A stretch of 64,000 nucleotides of DNA from Sinomicrobium kalidii (lineage in GTDB: Bacteria; Bacteroidota; Bacteroidia; Flavobacteriales; Flavobacteriaceae): positions 4,880,501-4,944,500 of the forward strand of contig NZ_CP089211.1 of NCBI RefSeq assembly GCF_021183825.1. Reading direction: 5' to 3'. Position numbers and translations under genes: made by a program. A model generated the notes under the pieces. The model searched no databases. It worked only from the letters and a program-made list of their open reading frames with translations, and was not told the origin of the DNA. Of the stretch, positions 1 to 9,024 are shown piece by piece; position 1 is the first letter of the stretch, and every line of letters begins with the position of its first letter.

Positions 1-1209
1 AAGTTTGCCGGATGGCGAACTGATTACGGTGATTTCAGATTTCAGAATGAACACGCCAATTTTTGGGTGGCAGATGCCCGTGACAATGAAAGGGCTTATG
101 AAAGATTAATAGGATTGAATAACAAGAAAATCGGACGTGAGTACGGGAATAAAGGTTGCGGGTTTAGTGTAAGGTATGTGAGAGATATTCCTGTTGAGCA
201 CCACATTACGTATCCCGAAAAGGAATGGGAGATGATGGACGACGTGTCCGAATTTGGATGGAGTCAGGATAAAATCAATCAACTTTACCGCTATGCTATA
301 GATAGCACAAACGCTACCGGGATTATCGTTATACAAAGCGGTAAAATGATATACGACTATGGAGACACCCACGAATTGAGTTATATAGCCTCGGTCAGAA
401 AAAGTTTGTTGTCCATGCTATACGGGAAATACGTGGAGAATGGCACTATTAAGCTGAACAAAACGCTTAAAGAATTGAATATTGATGATGTCGGTGGATT
501 ATTAGAAATTGAAAAAGAAGCTACAATTTTAGATATCCTGCAGTCGAAATCGGGAGTATACCACCCCGCAAGTAACCCCGGAGGAAATGAATGGTTATTC
601 CCCGAACGTGGCAGTAAAAAACCAGGCACCTACTTTATATACAATAATTGGGATTTTAATGTGGCCGGATACATTTTTGAACAGGAAACCAGAAAAGATA
701 TCTACGAGGCTTTTGAAAAGGATATCGCAAAAAGAACAGGCTTTCAACAATGGGATTTATCGAAACAACGAAAATCAGGGGATACAAGTAAATCCAAATT
801 CAAAGCCTACCATTTTGAACTATCCACCAGGGATATGGCGAGGATCGGGTATCTTATGTTACGAAAAGGAAAATGGAAAAATGAACAGGTCATACCTGCA
901 TCATGGATAGAAAAAATAACTACCATCACAACAAGTTATAAAGAAATGTATAAAGTTGACCCGAGACTTAAGGATTGGCCCTGGTGGAAATGGGGACAAG
1001 GACTTATGTGGAGAATATGGGACAGCCCGGACATAGCACCGGAATTTAAAGGCGCTTATACCGCTACGGGCAACCAGGGGCAATATATTACTGTCTTTCC
1101 TTCAATGGATATTGTTGTCGCATTAAAAACAAAAGCTGTCTATGGAAGAAGAACAAATAAAGAAGCCTATGAACGTTTTTTGAATAAGCTCATCGATGCC
1201 AGAAAGTAA
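1..1209 (+). CDS. FISUMP-like domain fused to serine hydrolase (beta-lactamase class C fold), 5' end outside window
   Basis: The frame is open from base 1, so the gene starts outside the window; the GTG at 67 lies inside a domain and is not a credible start. The first ~62 residues resemble the C-terminal half of a FISUMP (Fibrobacter succinogenes major paralogous) domain: a W-rich start, then LNNKKIGR and GCGFSVRYVRD. The rest is a class-C beta-lactamase/esterase-like fold. Numbering from codon 67, the SxxK nucleophile motif is S109-V-R-K112 and the YxN motif is Y192-N-N194 within YNNWDFN, both typical of this branch. The 3' end overlaps the next gene by 14 bp, suggesting a shared transcript. 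Substrate unknown; probably exported or surface-exposed. The join could be a true fusion or an in-frame deletion between two genes. Confidence 0.8.
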   Translation, partial: KFAGWRTDYGDFRFQNEHANFWVADARDNERAYERLIGLNNKKIGREYGNKGCGFSVRYVRDIPVEHHITYPEKEWEMMDDVSEFGWSQDKINQLYRYAIDSTNATGIIVIQSGKMIYDYGDTHELSYIASVRKSLLSMLYGKYVENGTIKLNKTLKELNIDDVGGLLEIEKEATILDILQSKSGVYHPASNPGGNEWLFPERGSKKPGTYFIYNNWDFNVAGYIFEQETRKDIYEAFEKDIAKRTGFQQWDLSKQRKSGDTSKSKFKAYHFELSTRDMARIGYLMLRKGKWKNEQVIPASWIEKITTITTSYKEMYKVDPRLKDWPWWKWGQGLMWRIWDSPDIAPEFKGAYTATGNQGQYITVFPSMDIVVALKTKAVYGRRTNKEAYERFLNKLIDARK

Positions 1210-2683
1210 AAATCCAATCCATAAATATATGCTTGTATACAATTCATTACACCGTTATTTTATCATTGTATTTATTGTATTTTTTTCAAGCTGCAAAAAT
1301 ACTTCAGCAAAAAAAAGCCTTTCTGACGAACAGTTTAATCAAAATCAGGACTTTAAGTTGTCGGACAGCCTGCTGCCTTATGTAAAATACCACGAAAACC
1401 TGATGGCATTTACCCATGTCACCTTAACAGACGGCTCGGGCGGGTTTATAAAGTCTAACCAGGTCATCATCATGGAGAACGGGATTTTTAAAGCCATAGG
1501 GAATGCCGGTGAAATTAAAATTCCGGAGAAAGCATCCGTTATTGATTTGAACGGAAAGACCGTGATCCCCGGAATTGTGGGAATGCACAATCATTTACAT
1601 ATTCCGGGGTTCCCATACGTTGGTGATGTGGCTTCCAAACTCTATCTGGCTTCCGGGGTGACCACTATCCAGACCTGTGGGGCCGCATCCCCCGGGCAGG
1701 AACTGATGTTGTCCGAAAACATTGAACAGGGAAAACAAATCGGCCCGGATATCATACCAAGTGCTCCCTTTCTAACCGGGGAAGGCGGAAATCCTCATAT
1801 GATTATCCCGAGAAATGAAAAGCATTTGAGGGATACCATGCAACACTACATTAAACAAGGGATAAAATGGTTTAAAGTGTACCGGAATACCAAGCCGGAG
1901 GACCTGAAAATCATTCTGGACGAAGCTCATAAAAACAAGGCTAAGGTAAGGGGCCATTTATGCTCCATAACCTTTGAGGAGGCCACTAAACTCGGAATTA
2001 ACGGTATAGAGCACGGACTGAACAGCACCAGTGATTTCAGGACCGGTAAGGAATATGGTATATGTAACGGCGGCCGGGAATATATGGATGAACTCATTAC
2101 AGACAGCCCGAAAGTGCGGAAGCTTCAGCAGTTAATGATCGACAATGAAGTATTACTTACCTCTACCCTTTCCATTTATGAGGCCAGTGTACCCAATCGG
2201 GCTTATGCAGATTCCCGAGCCCTGAAAGCAATGTCTCCCTATTTACGGAGTCAGTATAAAGAACGGAGAAAGCAATTTGACAAGAATATTGCCGATTCAA
2301 CCCGGAATAAGCGACTTAAAAGAATTATGCAGTTTGAATACCAGTATTACAAAATGGGAGGTTTGTTATGCAGCGGTGTAGATGCCGGCAGACATGTACT
2401 CCCGGGCTTCGGCGATCAACGGAATTACGAGCTGTTTATAGAGGCCGGTTTTTCAACCGAGGAAGCCATTAAAATAATGACGTATAATGGTGCTAAAGCA
2501 TTAAACCGCAACGATATTGGTACCATCAGGGCCGGTAAAAGAGCGGATTTCGTAATTCTCAACGGGAATTTAAAAAAAGATGTTTCTGTGATTGAAAGCG
2601 TCGAAACTGTCTTTAAGAATGGTATTGGTTATGACCCAAAAGCGATTTTAAAAAAAACACAAGGCAGGTTTGGAAAAGAATAG
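1196..2683 (+). CDS. Amidohydrolase family lipoprotein (imidazolonepropionase/prolidase-like)
   Basis: A 495-residue metal-dependent amidohydrolase. A hydrophobic segment ends in FFSSC (Cys33), a lipobox, so the enzyme is probably anchored in the envelope. Metal-site motifs are in order: H131-N-H133 in PGIVGMHNHLH, a later His in VRGHLCS, another in GINGIEHGL, and an Asp in SGVDAGRH. The C-terminal beta-sandwich ends with the family-typical GTIRAGKRADFVILNG. Homologues hydrolyse cyclic amides or dipeptides; the substrate here cannot be told. The ATG at 1196 overlaps the upstream hydrolase by 14 bp. ATG 1229 (residue 12) would give a more normal signal peptide and is an equally plausible start. 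Confidence 0.85.
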   Translation: MPESKNPIHKYMLVYNSLHRYFIIVFIVFFSSCKNTSAKKSLSDEQFNQNQDFKLSDSLLPYVKYHENLMAFTHVTLTDGSGGFIKSNQVIIMENGIFKAIGNAGEIKIPEKASVIDLNGKTVIPGIVGMHNHLHIPGFPYVGDVASKLYLASGVTTIQTCGAASPGQELMLSENIEQGKQIGPDIIPSAPFLTGEGGNPHMIIPRNEKHLRDTMQHYIKQGIKWFKVYRNTKPEDLKIILDEAHKNKAKVRGHLCSITFEEATKLGINGIEHGLNSTSDFRTGKEYGICNGGREYMDELITDSPKVRKLQQLMIDNEVLLTSTLSIYEASVPNRAYADSRALKAMSPYLRSQYKERRKQFDKNIADSTRNKRLKRIMQFEYQYYKMGGLLCSGVDAGRHVLPGFGDQRNYELFIEAGFSTEEAIKIMTYNGAKALNRNDIGTIRAGKRADFVILNGNLKKDVSVIESVETVFKNGIGYDPKAILKKTQGRFGKE

Positions 2684-2737
2684 CTTATTAAAGCGCCGTA
2701 TAACACTTAAAATATTTATTTACTAAATGGTACGGAC

Positions 2738-3457
2738 ATGACAAGAAATACTACACAAAATACCAGTAAAACAAAAACCTTAACTGTTTTTATTGTAACC
2801 ATCATTTTAGGTTATATACTTTTTATAATTCCCGATATATTTTTTGGGATCACCAAAATTAACGGGGGCAAGATTGGTATCAATTTATTATATATGGCCC
2901 TTTTTCAGCTTTTATCCGTGACGGCCCTCCTCTACCTGTCCCTCAAAATCCTGAAAAAGGATTTCAAGTACATAGGACTCAGGTTTGAAAACCTCGGAAA
3001 AGATATTTTATCAGGAGCTGGTTTCGGGGTGTTATGGACTATCCTTCAGTTCGTTTTCATTATCCCCAACACCGGCGGGATCAACCGTCCGGATATCTAT
3101 GATATGTCGGCAATGTATGACGGAAGTTTGTTGGGGACGCTTTCATTTGTTGCTTTGGGAGTTATTGGCGGCGGTATTACGGAAGAACTTTTTAACAGGG
3201 GATATTTTATCAATGTTCTTAAAGATGTTTTCAAAAATCCCGAAACCGGGCTATGGATTTCGGCAATTCTTTCCATTATACTTTTTGCACTGGGTCATCT
3301 GCCCGTAAGCATGTTGGATTGGTTTGACATCCTGGTCCCGACAATAATGTACACTCTGTTATTTCTTTTCACTAAAAGATTAACTGCTTCGATAGTAGCT
3401 CACGGCATTTATAACATGTCGGCTATTATACTGACTTATTATATGTATTTTAAATAA
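2738..3457 (+). CDS. CPBP family intramembrane metalloprotease
   Basis: A 239-residue multi-pass membrane protein of the CAAX protease/bacteriocin-processing (CPBP, Abi) family. The catalytic signature is intact: E149-E150-LFN-R154 in TEELFNRGYF, His187 in ALGHLPV and His222 in IVAHGIYN. These residues form the glutamate/histidine active site of intramembrane proteases. Hydrophobic segments lie at about 15-37, 46-70, 92-110, 130-147, 170-188, 196-212 and 217-236. It follows the amidohydrolase by 54 bp and is probably co-transcribed. In Bacteroidota such proteins are usually of unknown substrate; immunity or peptide maturation are possible roles, but nothing nearby looks like a bacteriocin precursor. 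Confidence 0.85.
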   Translation: MTRNTTQNTSKTKTLTVFIVTIILGYILFIIPDIFFGITKINGGKIGINLLYMALFQLLSVTALLYLSLKILKKDFKYIGLRFENLGKDILSGAGFGVLWTILQFVFIIPNTGGINRPDIYDMSAMYDGSLLGTLSFVALGVIGGGITEELFNRGYFINVLKDVFKNPETGLWISAILSIILFALGHLPVSMLDWFDILVPTIMYTLLFLFTKRLTASIVAHGIYNMSAIILTYYMYFK

Positions 3458-3519
3458 AAAAAAGGAGGATCTTAAACAGCATATTAAGACTGGAAACAAT
3501 AAAAAAATACAGCAAAGTA

Positions 3520-4410
3520 ATGGCAGTGGTTATTGTCCTGTGGATCATCTTATATGCCTGCTCTACGTCTTCAGATAACAAAAAATATTTAGGGCAGGCC
3601 CCTCATTCGTTGAAACCGGAGGTGTTTGCACCGGGCCTTATTTCAAAAAAAGGGGAATCGGAATTCGGGTCGGTTTTCAATAAGGAAGCTAATCAATTTT
3701 ACTATGGGGCAGACATAAACGGCAGATCGGAAATTCGTTTCACTACACTGGAAAAGGAAACCTGGGGCCCGCCGCAAACACTGTTGTCTAATGAAAAATA
3801 CAGTTGTAACGACCCTTTCCTTTCACCTGATGAACAAAGATTGTACTTTATATCCAACAGGGCTGTTGACGGACTTGGTACAAAAGACGATTACGATATA
3901 TGGTATATAGAAAGGAATGGAAACACATGGAATACAAAAATGATAAATGCGGGGCCTCAAATCAACTCCGGAAAGAACGAATATTATATGTCGTTCACAA
4001 CAAACGGGGATATGTATTTCTCTTCCAACACAATGGCTTCCGAAAAAAGGGAACACAACTATGACATTTATGTTTCCGGATATGGCAAAGGCATTTTTCA
4101 AAAACCTAATGTGCTAAGCAATTCAATAAATACGGAAGCTTACGAAACCGATGTATTTGTTGCCCCGGATGAATCCTATATCATTTTTTGCAGCATTAGA
4201 AGAGATGGTTATGGTAAAGGTAATTTGTACATCAGCTTTAGGGAAGATGGCGGCAATTGGTCAGAAGCCAAAAACATGGGCCCGCAAATCAATACAAAAG
4301 ATCATGAACTTTGTCAGTTTGTAACCAAAGATGGCAAGTATTTTTTCTATACCGGTAACCAGGACATTTACTGGGTGGATGCCGGAATTATAAATAACCT
4401 GAAAGATTAA
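3520..4410 (+). CDS. PD40/TolB-like beta-propeller lipoprotein
   Basis: A 296-residue lipoprotein with a hydrophobic N-terminus ending in LYACS (lipobox Cys14). The mature part has repeated PD40 blades, for example DPFLSPDEQRLYFISNR, YMSFTTNGDMYFSSN, DVFVAPDESYIIFCS and FVTKDGKYFFYTG, as in TolB-like propellers that bind proteins or sugars. It resembles the propeller part of the OmpA-like protein at 28009 but lacks its TPR and OmpA parts. The frame stays open upstream of the ATG and encodes a basic stretch (TIKKYSK) after an AGGAGG at 3464, so a non-ATG start further upstream is possible. Role unknown; envelope location likely. Confidence 0.8.
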   Translation: MAVVIVLWIILYACSTSSDNKKYLGQAPHSLKPEVFAPGLISKKGESEFGSVFNKEANQFYYGADINGRSEIRFTTLEKETWGPPQTLLSNEKYSCNDPFLSPDEQRLYFISNRAVDGLGTKDDYDIWYIERNGNTWNTKMINAGPQINSGKNEYYMSFTTNGDMYFSSNTMASEKREHNYDIYVSGYGKGIFQKPNVLSNSINTEAYETDVFVAPDESYIIFCSIRRDGYGKGNLYISFREDGGNWSEAKNMGPQINTKDHELCQFVTKDGKYFFYTGNQDIYWVDAGIINNLKD

Positions 4411-4426
4411 GATATGAGACATCTGA

Positions 4427-4648
4427 ACCATAAAATCAAAACGGAGGTTATGGGAACGAGAGATAGGAGGAAAAAAGATGAAAACTGTTGAAGCCTGGGG
4501 TAACGGAGGCCAGTTTCTGATAATAATTCCTGAAATTGAAATGACCATCACCATAACAGGTGGTAATTATAACCTGTTTCCGGATATGGAAGAAATACCG
4601 TTCTCAATTTTGGATAAGCACATCTTACCGGCTGTTAAATCAGAATAG
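4427..4648 (+). pseudogene. 3' remnant of a serine hydrolase (beta-lactamase family)
   Basis: This open stretch follows a TGA and encodes GGKKMKTVEAWGNGGQF, then an IIPEIEM/TITITGGNYN segment, then PFSILDKHILPAV and a TAG. It matches the last ~65 residues of the beta-lactamase-fold esterases common in Bacteroidota (the GNGGQ-FIFVIPEL-GGNYN-ILPA pattern). Everything upstream, including SxxK and YxN, is missing, and there is no proper start codon. ATG 4478 would give a 56-residue peptide. I read it as the truncated tail of a fourth hydrolase of this region. Confidence 0.7.
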
Positions 4649-4688
4649 CCTGTACGTTGTCAATTGTGAACCCGTCAAATCAAAACAT

Positions 4689-5390
4689 ATGAAAAGACAT
4701 CTACCAACAATCAACTTCATCTTTTTAATTGTATTGACTTGCTTTTTCTTTTATGACAGCCATGTCAATGACATTAAAACATTCAAAGAAATTCAAGCGG
4801 AAAGGTTGAGCATAATCGGACCTGATAAAAATTTATACATTTCGATTAGCAATCCTGAAAGGCAAGCATTGGCCACTACCCACGGTATTCCACATAATCC
4901 GGGTTCAAAAAGAGATTTGCCGGGAATACTATTCTTTAATCGCGTAGGCGATGAAGTCGGAGGTATTTATTATGACGGAACTGATGAAGAGAATTTTGCA
5001 GGCATCACTTTCGACCAGCAAAAAAACGACCAGATAATGGCCATCATGAAAGACGAATACCTGGAAGAAGGTGAGTGGAAAAGATGGTATGGAATGTTTT
5101 TTAGGGAACGCTCAGACTCCATACGGGTTGAAAAATTGTATGATCAATTTCTTGAGAGGACGAAATCAATGACAAAAAAGGAAAAAGATACTGAATATTT
5201 GAAATTCAAAAAACACCTGGACTCCGAAATTAATGTGTACAGAATGTTCCTGGGTCGTGAAGAAAACAAAAATACCGGCTTGTTTATATATGATTCAAAG
5301 GGAAATGAACGGATTAAAATTTATGTAGATGAATCGGACAATACCCGGTTTGAGATTTTTGATAAAAAAGGAATTAAAACAACCTACTAA
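4689..5390 (+). CDS. Hypothetical exported or membrane-anchored protein
   Basis: A 233-residue protein, family not recognised. I chose ATG 4689 because it gives a clean N-terminal hydrophobic segment (INFIFLIVLTCFFF). The open frame begins further upstream at 4560, but that part overlaps the preceding remnant and looks non-coding. After the anchor come IKTFKEIQAERLSIIGPDKN, SNPERQALATT, an RDLPGILFFN.VGDEVGGIYYDG stretch and, near the end, NTGLFIYDSKGNERIKIYVDES. This resembles short beta-rich 'SKGNxRIxxxVD' periplasmic proteins of Bacteroidota. A charged, probably helical middle (about 125-190) separates the two parts. The stop lies 3 bp before the next gene, so it is an operon member. Confidence 0.7.
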   Translation: MKRHLPTINFIFLIVLTCFFFYDSHVNDIKTFKEIQAERLSIIGPDKNLYISISNPERQALATTHGIPHNPGSKRDLPGILFFNRVGDEVGGIYYDGTDEENFAGITFDQQKNDQIMAIMKDEYLEEGEWKRWYGMFFRERSDSIRVEKLYDQFLERTKSMTKKEKDTEYLKFKKHLDSEINVYRMFLGREENKNTGLFIYDSKGNERIKIYVDESDNTRFEIFDKKGIKTTY

Positions 5391-5393
5391 AAA

Positions 5394-6857
5394 ATGAAAA
5401 AAACACTTCTGATCGTTCTGATCGTCTTTTCCGCCTGCAAGCAACAAAAGAGCTCGGAGATCATACCGGAAGCATTACATCATGATTCCATATCTCAAAT
5501 AGAAGGTATCGAAAAAAACCTGGCCCCGGTGCATTACCTGAAGGGCAGGAATCATAAAAAGTCGATACCTCAGCTCATGCAGGAGGACAATATCCCGGGA
5601 GTGAGCATCGCATTTTTTGATAACGGGAAAATTTCCTGGCAAAAAACATATGGGTATTCCAATCTGGCAGATTCCATAAAGGTCACTCCAAATATGGTCT
5701 TTAACGGGGCCTCGTTAAGCAAACCCGTGACCGCAATGGCAGCCTTAAATTTAACGGAACAAGGCGTTTTAACCTTGAATGAAAACGTCAATAATTACCT
5801 CGAAGGATGGAAAGTTCCCGACAATAAATTCACTGAACATGAAAACGTAACCCTCAGGCGACTTATTGGCCATACTGCAGGTTTTGAAAGATATGTACAG
5901 TCATCCTTTTTTCCTCATGAAGAATTGCCAACCATAACCCAGATGCTGGCAGGAGAAAAACCTTCCGTTGACCCGGCGGTTTCCGTAGTCTATGTTCCCG
6001 GAGAAAAACAGGTATATTCAAACCCGGGCTATTCCGTTATTGAAAAACTCATAGAAGATGTCACGGACAAGGAGTTTAATGCCGCCATCACCGATCTGAT
6101 ATTTGAGCCATGCGATATGACCCATAGTTCATTCGAACAGCCTGTCCCGAACCACCTTTCAAAACAAATGGCTACAGGATATTCCGATAAACCGGAGCCC
6201 TACCCTTACAAACTGTTTCCCTTTAAAGCGGCCGGGGGCATCTGGACTACCCCTACCGATTTAGCGAAATTTTTATTGACAGTACTGGAAGACCATCATT
6301 CGGGTACGAATACCATCCTGTCTGAAAAAATGACAGACAGTATATTCACTAAAACCCCCGAAAGATTAGGATTTGCAAAGATTTACAATAACGAAATCCG
6401 GGACATGCTCTTTGAGCACTGGGGAAGTAATTCTGGATTTACCTGTTATATGGTCGCGTCACTTGATCGTAAACAAGGTGTGGTTATTATGACCAACAGC
6501 GATAACGGGATGTCCCTGATGAGTTATATCACCAGGGCAGTCGCAGTAGCATACAACTGGGACTTTTTACAACCCAAGGTGTTTGATAGCATTGCAATGG
6601 GCGAGACAGCGATGAAGAGGTTTACAGGAAAATTTAAAGGAGGAAGCGAAGTACTGGGATTTGAAGTTGTTAAGGGAACCCTTCACTTTTTAAGTGAGAC
6701 AGCTACCACTTCAAAACTTGTTCCCGTAGCAGAGAACACATTTATACAGCCGGATAGCAATACACTTTATGAGTTCTTAAAGAATAAAGAGGGCGAAGTG
6801 AAATATGTTCGTATGACAAAGGCAGATGGATATAACAGCGATTACCTTAAACAATAA
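5394..6857 (+). CDS. Serine hydrolase lipoprotein (beta-lactamase class C fold)
   Basis: A 487-residue lipoprotein (VFSACKQQ, Cys15). Motifs of the class-C/esterase fold are all present: S107-L-S-K110, Y208-S-N210 and H342-W-G344 in the position of the KTG/HxG triad. The catalytic domain spans roughly 50-405. A ~75-residue C-terminal beta domain resembles the lipocalin-like tail of many members. Such enzymes act as esterases, D-aminopeptidases or peptidases rather than antibiotic beta-lactamases; the substrate is unknown. It lies in a tight + strand run, 3 bp after the gene upstream and 7 bp before the likely start of the next gene. Confidence 0.88.
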   Translation: MKKTLLIVLIVFSACKQQKSSEIIPEALHHDSISQIEGIEKNLAPVHYLKGRNHKKSIPQLMQEDNIPGVSIAFFDNGKISWQKTYGYSNLADSIKVTPNMVFNGASLSKPVTAMAALNLTEQGVLTLNENVNNYLEGWKVPDNKFTEHENVTLRRLIGHTAGFERYVQSSFFPHEELPTITQMLAGEKPSVDPAVSVVYVPGEKQVYSNPGYSVIEKLIEDVTDKEFNAAITDLIFEPCDMTHSSFEQPVPNHLSKQMATGYSDKPEPYPYKLFPFKAAGGIWTTPTDLAKFLLTVLEDHHSGTNTILSEKMTDSIFTKTPERLGFAKIYNNEIRDMLFEHWGSNSGFTCYMVASLDRKQGVVIMTNSDNGMSLMSYITRAVAVAYNWDFLQPKVFDSIAMGETAMKRFTGKFKGGSEVLGFEVVKGTLHFLSETATTSKLVPVAENTFIQPDSNTLYEFLKNKEGEVKYVRMTKADGYNSDYLKQ

Positions 6858-6864
6858 AATAACG

Positions 6865-7440
6865 ATGAAAACATTCATTTTAATGTCCCTGACCGGCTTT
6901 CTTGCTTTTTCTAACCCGGGATATTCGCAAGAACCTCCGCCTGTCAACCAGACAGTCATCAGGCTAACCATAATTAAGGATACTGATAAAATCCTGATGC
7001 GGAAAACACCATACGGCTGGATGACACCGTCTGTTTATTACAAAGAGAGACAGACTATCCGTGAGGTTCTGGATAGTATTTCGGAATCGTATGGGATAAC
7101 GATTTCCGAACCGTTTTTAAAGGGGCTTTTTACCTATAAATACGAATTCAAACCCACGGCCGATATGCGTCAACTGTATACGGCACACTATGAAAGCGGC
7201 ACCTTGAAATCACCTTCGGAAAACGAAGAAGTTTTTTGGATGCCTGTCGAAGAGGCCCTGGAAAAACTGGAGAACACGGTTCCTTCTTTAAAACAGATGA
7301 CCAGACAAACCATTGAATTCCCTGAAATCCTTTGGGGAGGTTCCTTCATCCTTTTCAGGGAAAACAACAAACTGAATTCAAGAATCGAAGAGGATTTTTA
7401 CACTTTAACAATACGTCCTGTCAAGGATGTTCAACATTAA
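6865..7440 (+). CDS. Exported NUDIX-like protein with degenerate Nudix box
   Basis: ATG 6865 starts a good signal peptide (FILMSLTGFLAFSNPGYSQ) and is preferred to the overlapping ATG 6826. The mature ~170 residues look like a Nudix fold: TVIRLTIIKDTDKILM, then a region aligning with a Nudix box (RQTIREVLDSISESYGI), then TAHYESG and FWMPVEEALEKL. In a canonical box (GX5EX7REUXEEXGU) both acidic residues of the EE pair are needed for metal. Here they read S-I-S-E, so hydrolysis is doubtful. Export of a Nudix-like protein is also unusual. The family call rests on pattern only. Confidence 0.6.
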   Translation: MKTFILMSLTGFLAFSNPGYSQEPPPVNQTVIRLTIIKDTDKILMRKTPYGWMTPSVYYKERQTIREVLDSISESYGITISEPFLKGLFTYKYEFKPTADMRQLYTAHYESGTLKSPSENEEVFWMPVEEALEKLENTVPSLKQMTRQTIEFPEILWGGSFILFRENNKLNSRIEEDFYTLTIRPVKDVQH

Positions 7441-7477
7441 TTCATTTAGAAAGTCTATGAAATAAACTATATCAATC

Positions 7478-7683
7478 ATGACATCATCAAATCGAAAAAC
7501 GACAATAGCAGCCTTATTGCGGTGTTTTTTTCACTGCTCGGGAACCACAATGCTCAACAAGATAGTTTCAATCCCCATACAACATATCATCCGGATAGCT
7601 TAAAAAACTTGACCACGGATATATTTGATGAAATCGATGAAAATCATCCCGGCTTCTATCGGTATCCTAGTATATCACCATAA
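7478..7683 (+). pseudogene. 5' remnant of a secreted S41-type peptidase, frameshifted
   Basis: An ATG at 7478 opens a signal-peptide-like frame, but the recognisable coding continues one frame over after about 7501: IAVFFSLLG, then SLKNLTTDIFDEI, DENHPGFYRYPS and TAA at 7681. The HPG-[FL]-Y-RY pattern after a short helix is typical of the N-terminus of Bacteroidota C-terminal-processing (S41) peptidases. The whole catalytic part is missing. Gene start and body are in different frames and the 3' end is gone, so this is a non-functional fragment. The family assignment is tentative because only ~45 residues remain. Confidence 0.55.
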
Positions 7684-7700
7684 AAAAGAATAAGAAAAAC

Positions 7701-9020
7701 ATGACTTTTTTCAAAACTTTATTACTCACTATAATAACAACGCATATAGGGTTTGCCCAAAGCGTAGATGCTCAAAACTTAGATGAATATTTCAATACAC
7801 TTGAAGCCAACAATAAATTTATGGGCAGTATCGCAATTCTTAAGCATGGCAATATAGTGTACTCGAAACAAGTTGGTTACTCAGACCCTGATTCGGAACA
7901 GAAACCTGATCGTAATACCAAATACAGAATTGGGTCCATATCTAAAGTATTTACAGCAACACTCGTATTTAAAGCTATTGAAGATGGAAAAATAATACTT
8001 AATGAAACTATTGATAAATATTTTCCGGAAATAGAAAATGCAGGTAAGATCACCATTTCAAATCTACTAAACCATAGAAGTGGTATTCATAGTTTTACAG
8101 ACCATAAAAAAGAGTTTTTAAGCTATCATATCCATCCGAAAACAGAAAAGGAAATGATTGAGATCATTGCCAAGGGCGGTAGTGATTTTAAGCCAGATAA
8201 AAAAGCGGCCTACAGTAATTCAAATTACGTGTTGCTATCCTATATCCTGGAAAAACTTTATAAAAAGTCGTATGCCCAAGTTTTGGAAGATGAAATTACC
8301 AGGCCGTTAAACTTGAATAATACATTTTTCGGGAGAAAAATAGATATAGAGAATAATGAATGTTATGCGTATCGTTTTGAGAAAAATTGGAGAAAAACAG
8401 AAGAAACAGAACCGTCAATCGATATGGGTGCCGGAGGCATTGTATCAACACCAACTGATTTAGTTCGTTTTGCAGAAGCACTATTCAACAACGAAATACT
8501 CTCACCGGAAAGTCTCGCGAAAATGAAAACCATTCAGGACAAATTTGGAATGGGACTTTTCAAAATTGAATATTATGATAAAACAAGTTATGGCCACAAT
8601 GGAGAAATAGATGGGTTTTCTTCTGTTTTAAGATATTTTCCGGATGATAATGTGGCTTTTGCCATTACCTCCAATGGTTTGAACTACAGCTTAAACGCAA
8701 TTACGGTAACTATTGTTAACAGTCTTTTTAATAAACATTTTAACATTCCCGATTTTAGGGTTTATGAACCAAAAGCTAAAGAGTTAAATCAATATTTAGG
8801 AGTGTATTCCAGTAACACATTTCCAGTAAAATTAACGGTAACCAAATCTGGTAATCAATTACAACTACAGGCACCCGGAGATTCTAAAATGAACTTAGAA
8901 GCTACGGCCACAGGGGAGTTCAAATACGAACCTGCAGCTATCTCCATAGTGTTTGATGTGGATAAAAACCAAATGCTCATAACACAAGGAGGCAAAACCA
9001 ATGTTTTAAATAAAGAATAA
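7701..9020 (+). CDS. Serine hydrolase (beta-lactamase class C fold), secreted
   Basis: A 439-residue protein with a signal peptide (MTFFKTLLLTIITTHIGFAQ). Active-site motifs are S79-I-S-K82, Y171-S-N173 and H299-N-G301. A C-terminal domain of ~90 residues (from LNQYLGVYSS) is the usual small beta-barrel appended to these hydrolases. It is more AT-rich than the other hydrolases of the region and lacks the lipobox, so it is a divergent paralogue rather than a recent duplicate. The stop lies 4 bp before the DUF4386 gene, suggesting one operon. Periplasmic or extracellular; substrate unknown. Confidence 0.88.
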   Translation: MTFFKTLLLTIITTHIGFAQSVDAQNLDEYFNTLEANNKFMGSIAILKHGNIVYSKQVGYSDPDSEQKPDRNTKYRIGSISKVFTATLVFKAIEDGKIILNETIDKYFPEIENAGKITISNLLNHRSGIHSFTDHKKEFLSYHIHPKTEKEMIEIIAKGGSDFKPDKKAAYSNSNYVLLSYILEKLYKKSYAQVLEDEITRPLNLNNTFFGRKIDIENNECYAYRFEKNWRKTEETEPSIDMGAGGIVSTPTDLVRFAEALFNNEILSPESLAKMKTIQDKFGMGLFKIEYYDKTSYGHNGEIDGFSSVLRYFPDDNVAFAITSNGLNYSLNAITVTIVNSLFNKHFNIPDFRVYEPKAKELNQYLGVYSSNTFPVKLTVTKSGNQLQLQAPGDSKMNLEATATGEFKYEPAAISIVFDVDKNQMLITQGGKTNVLNKE

Positions 9021-9024
9021 GGAT

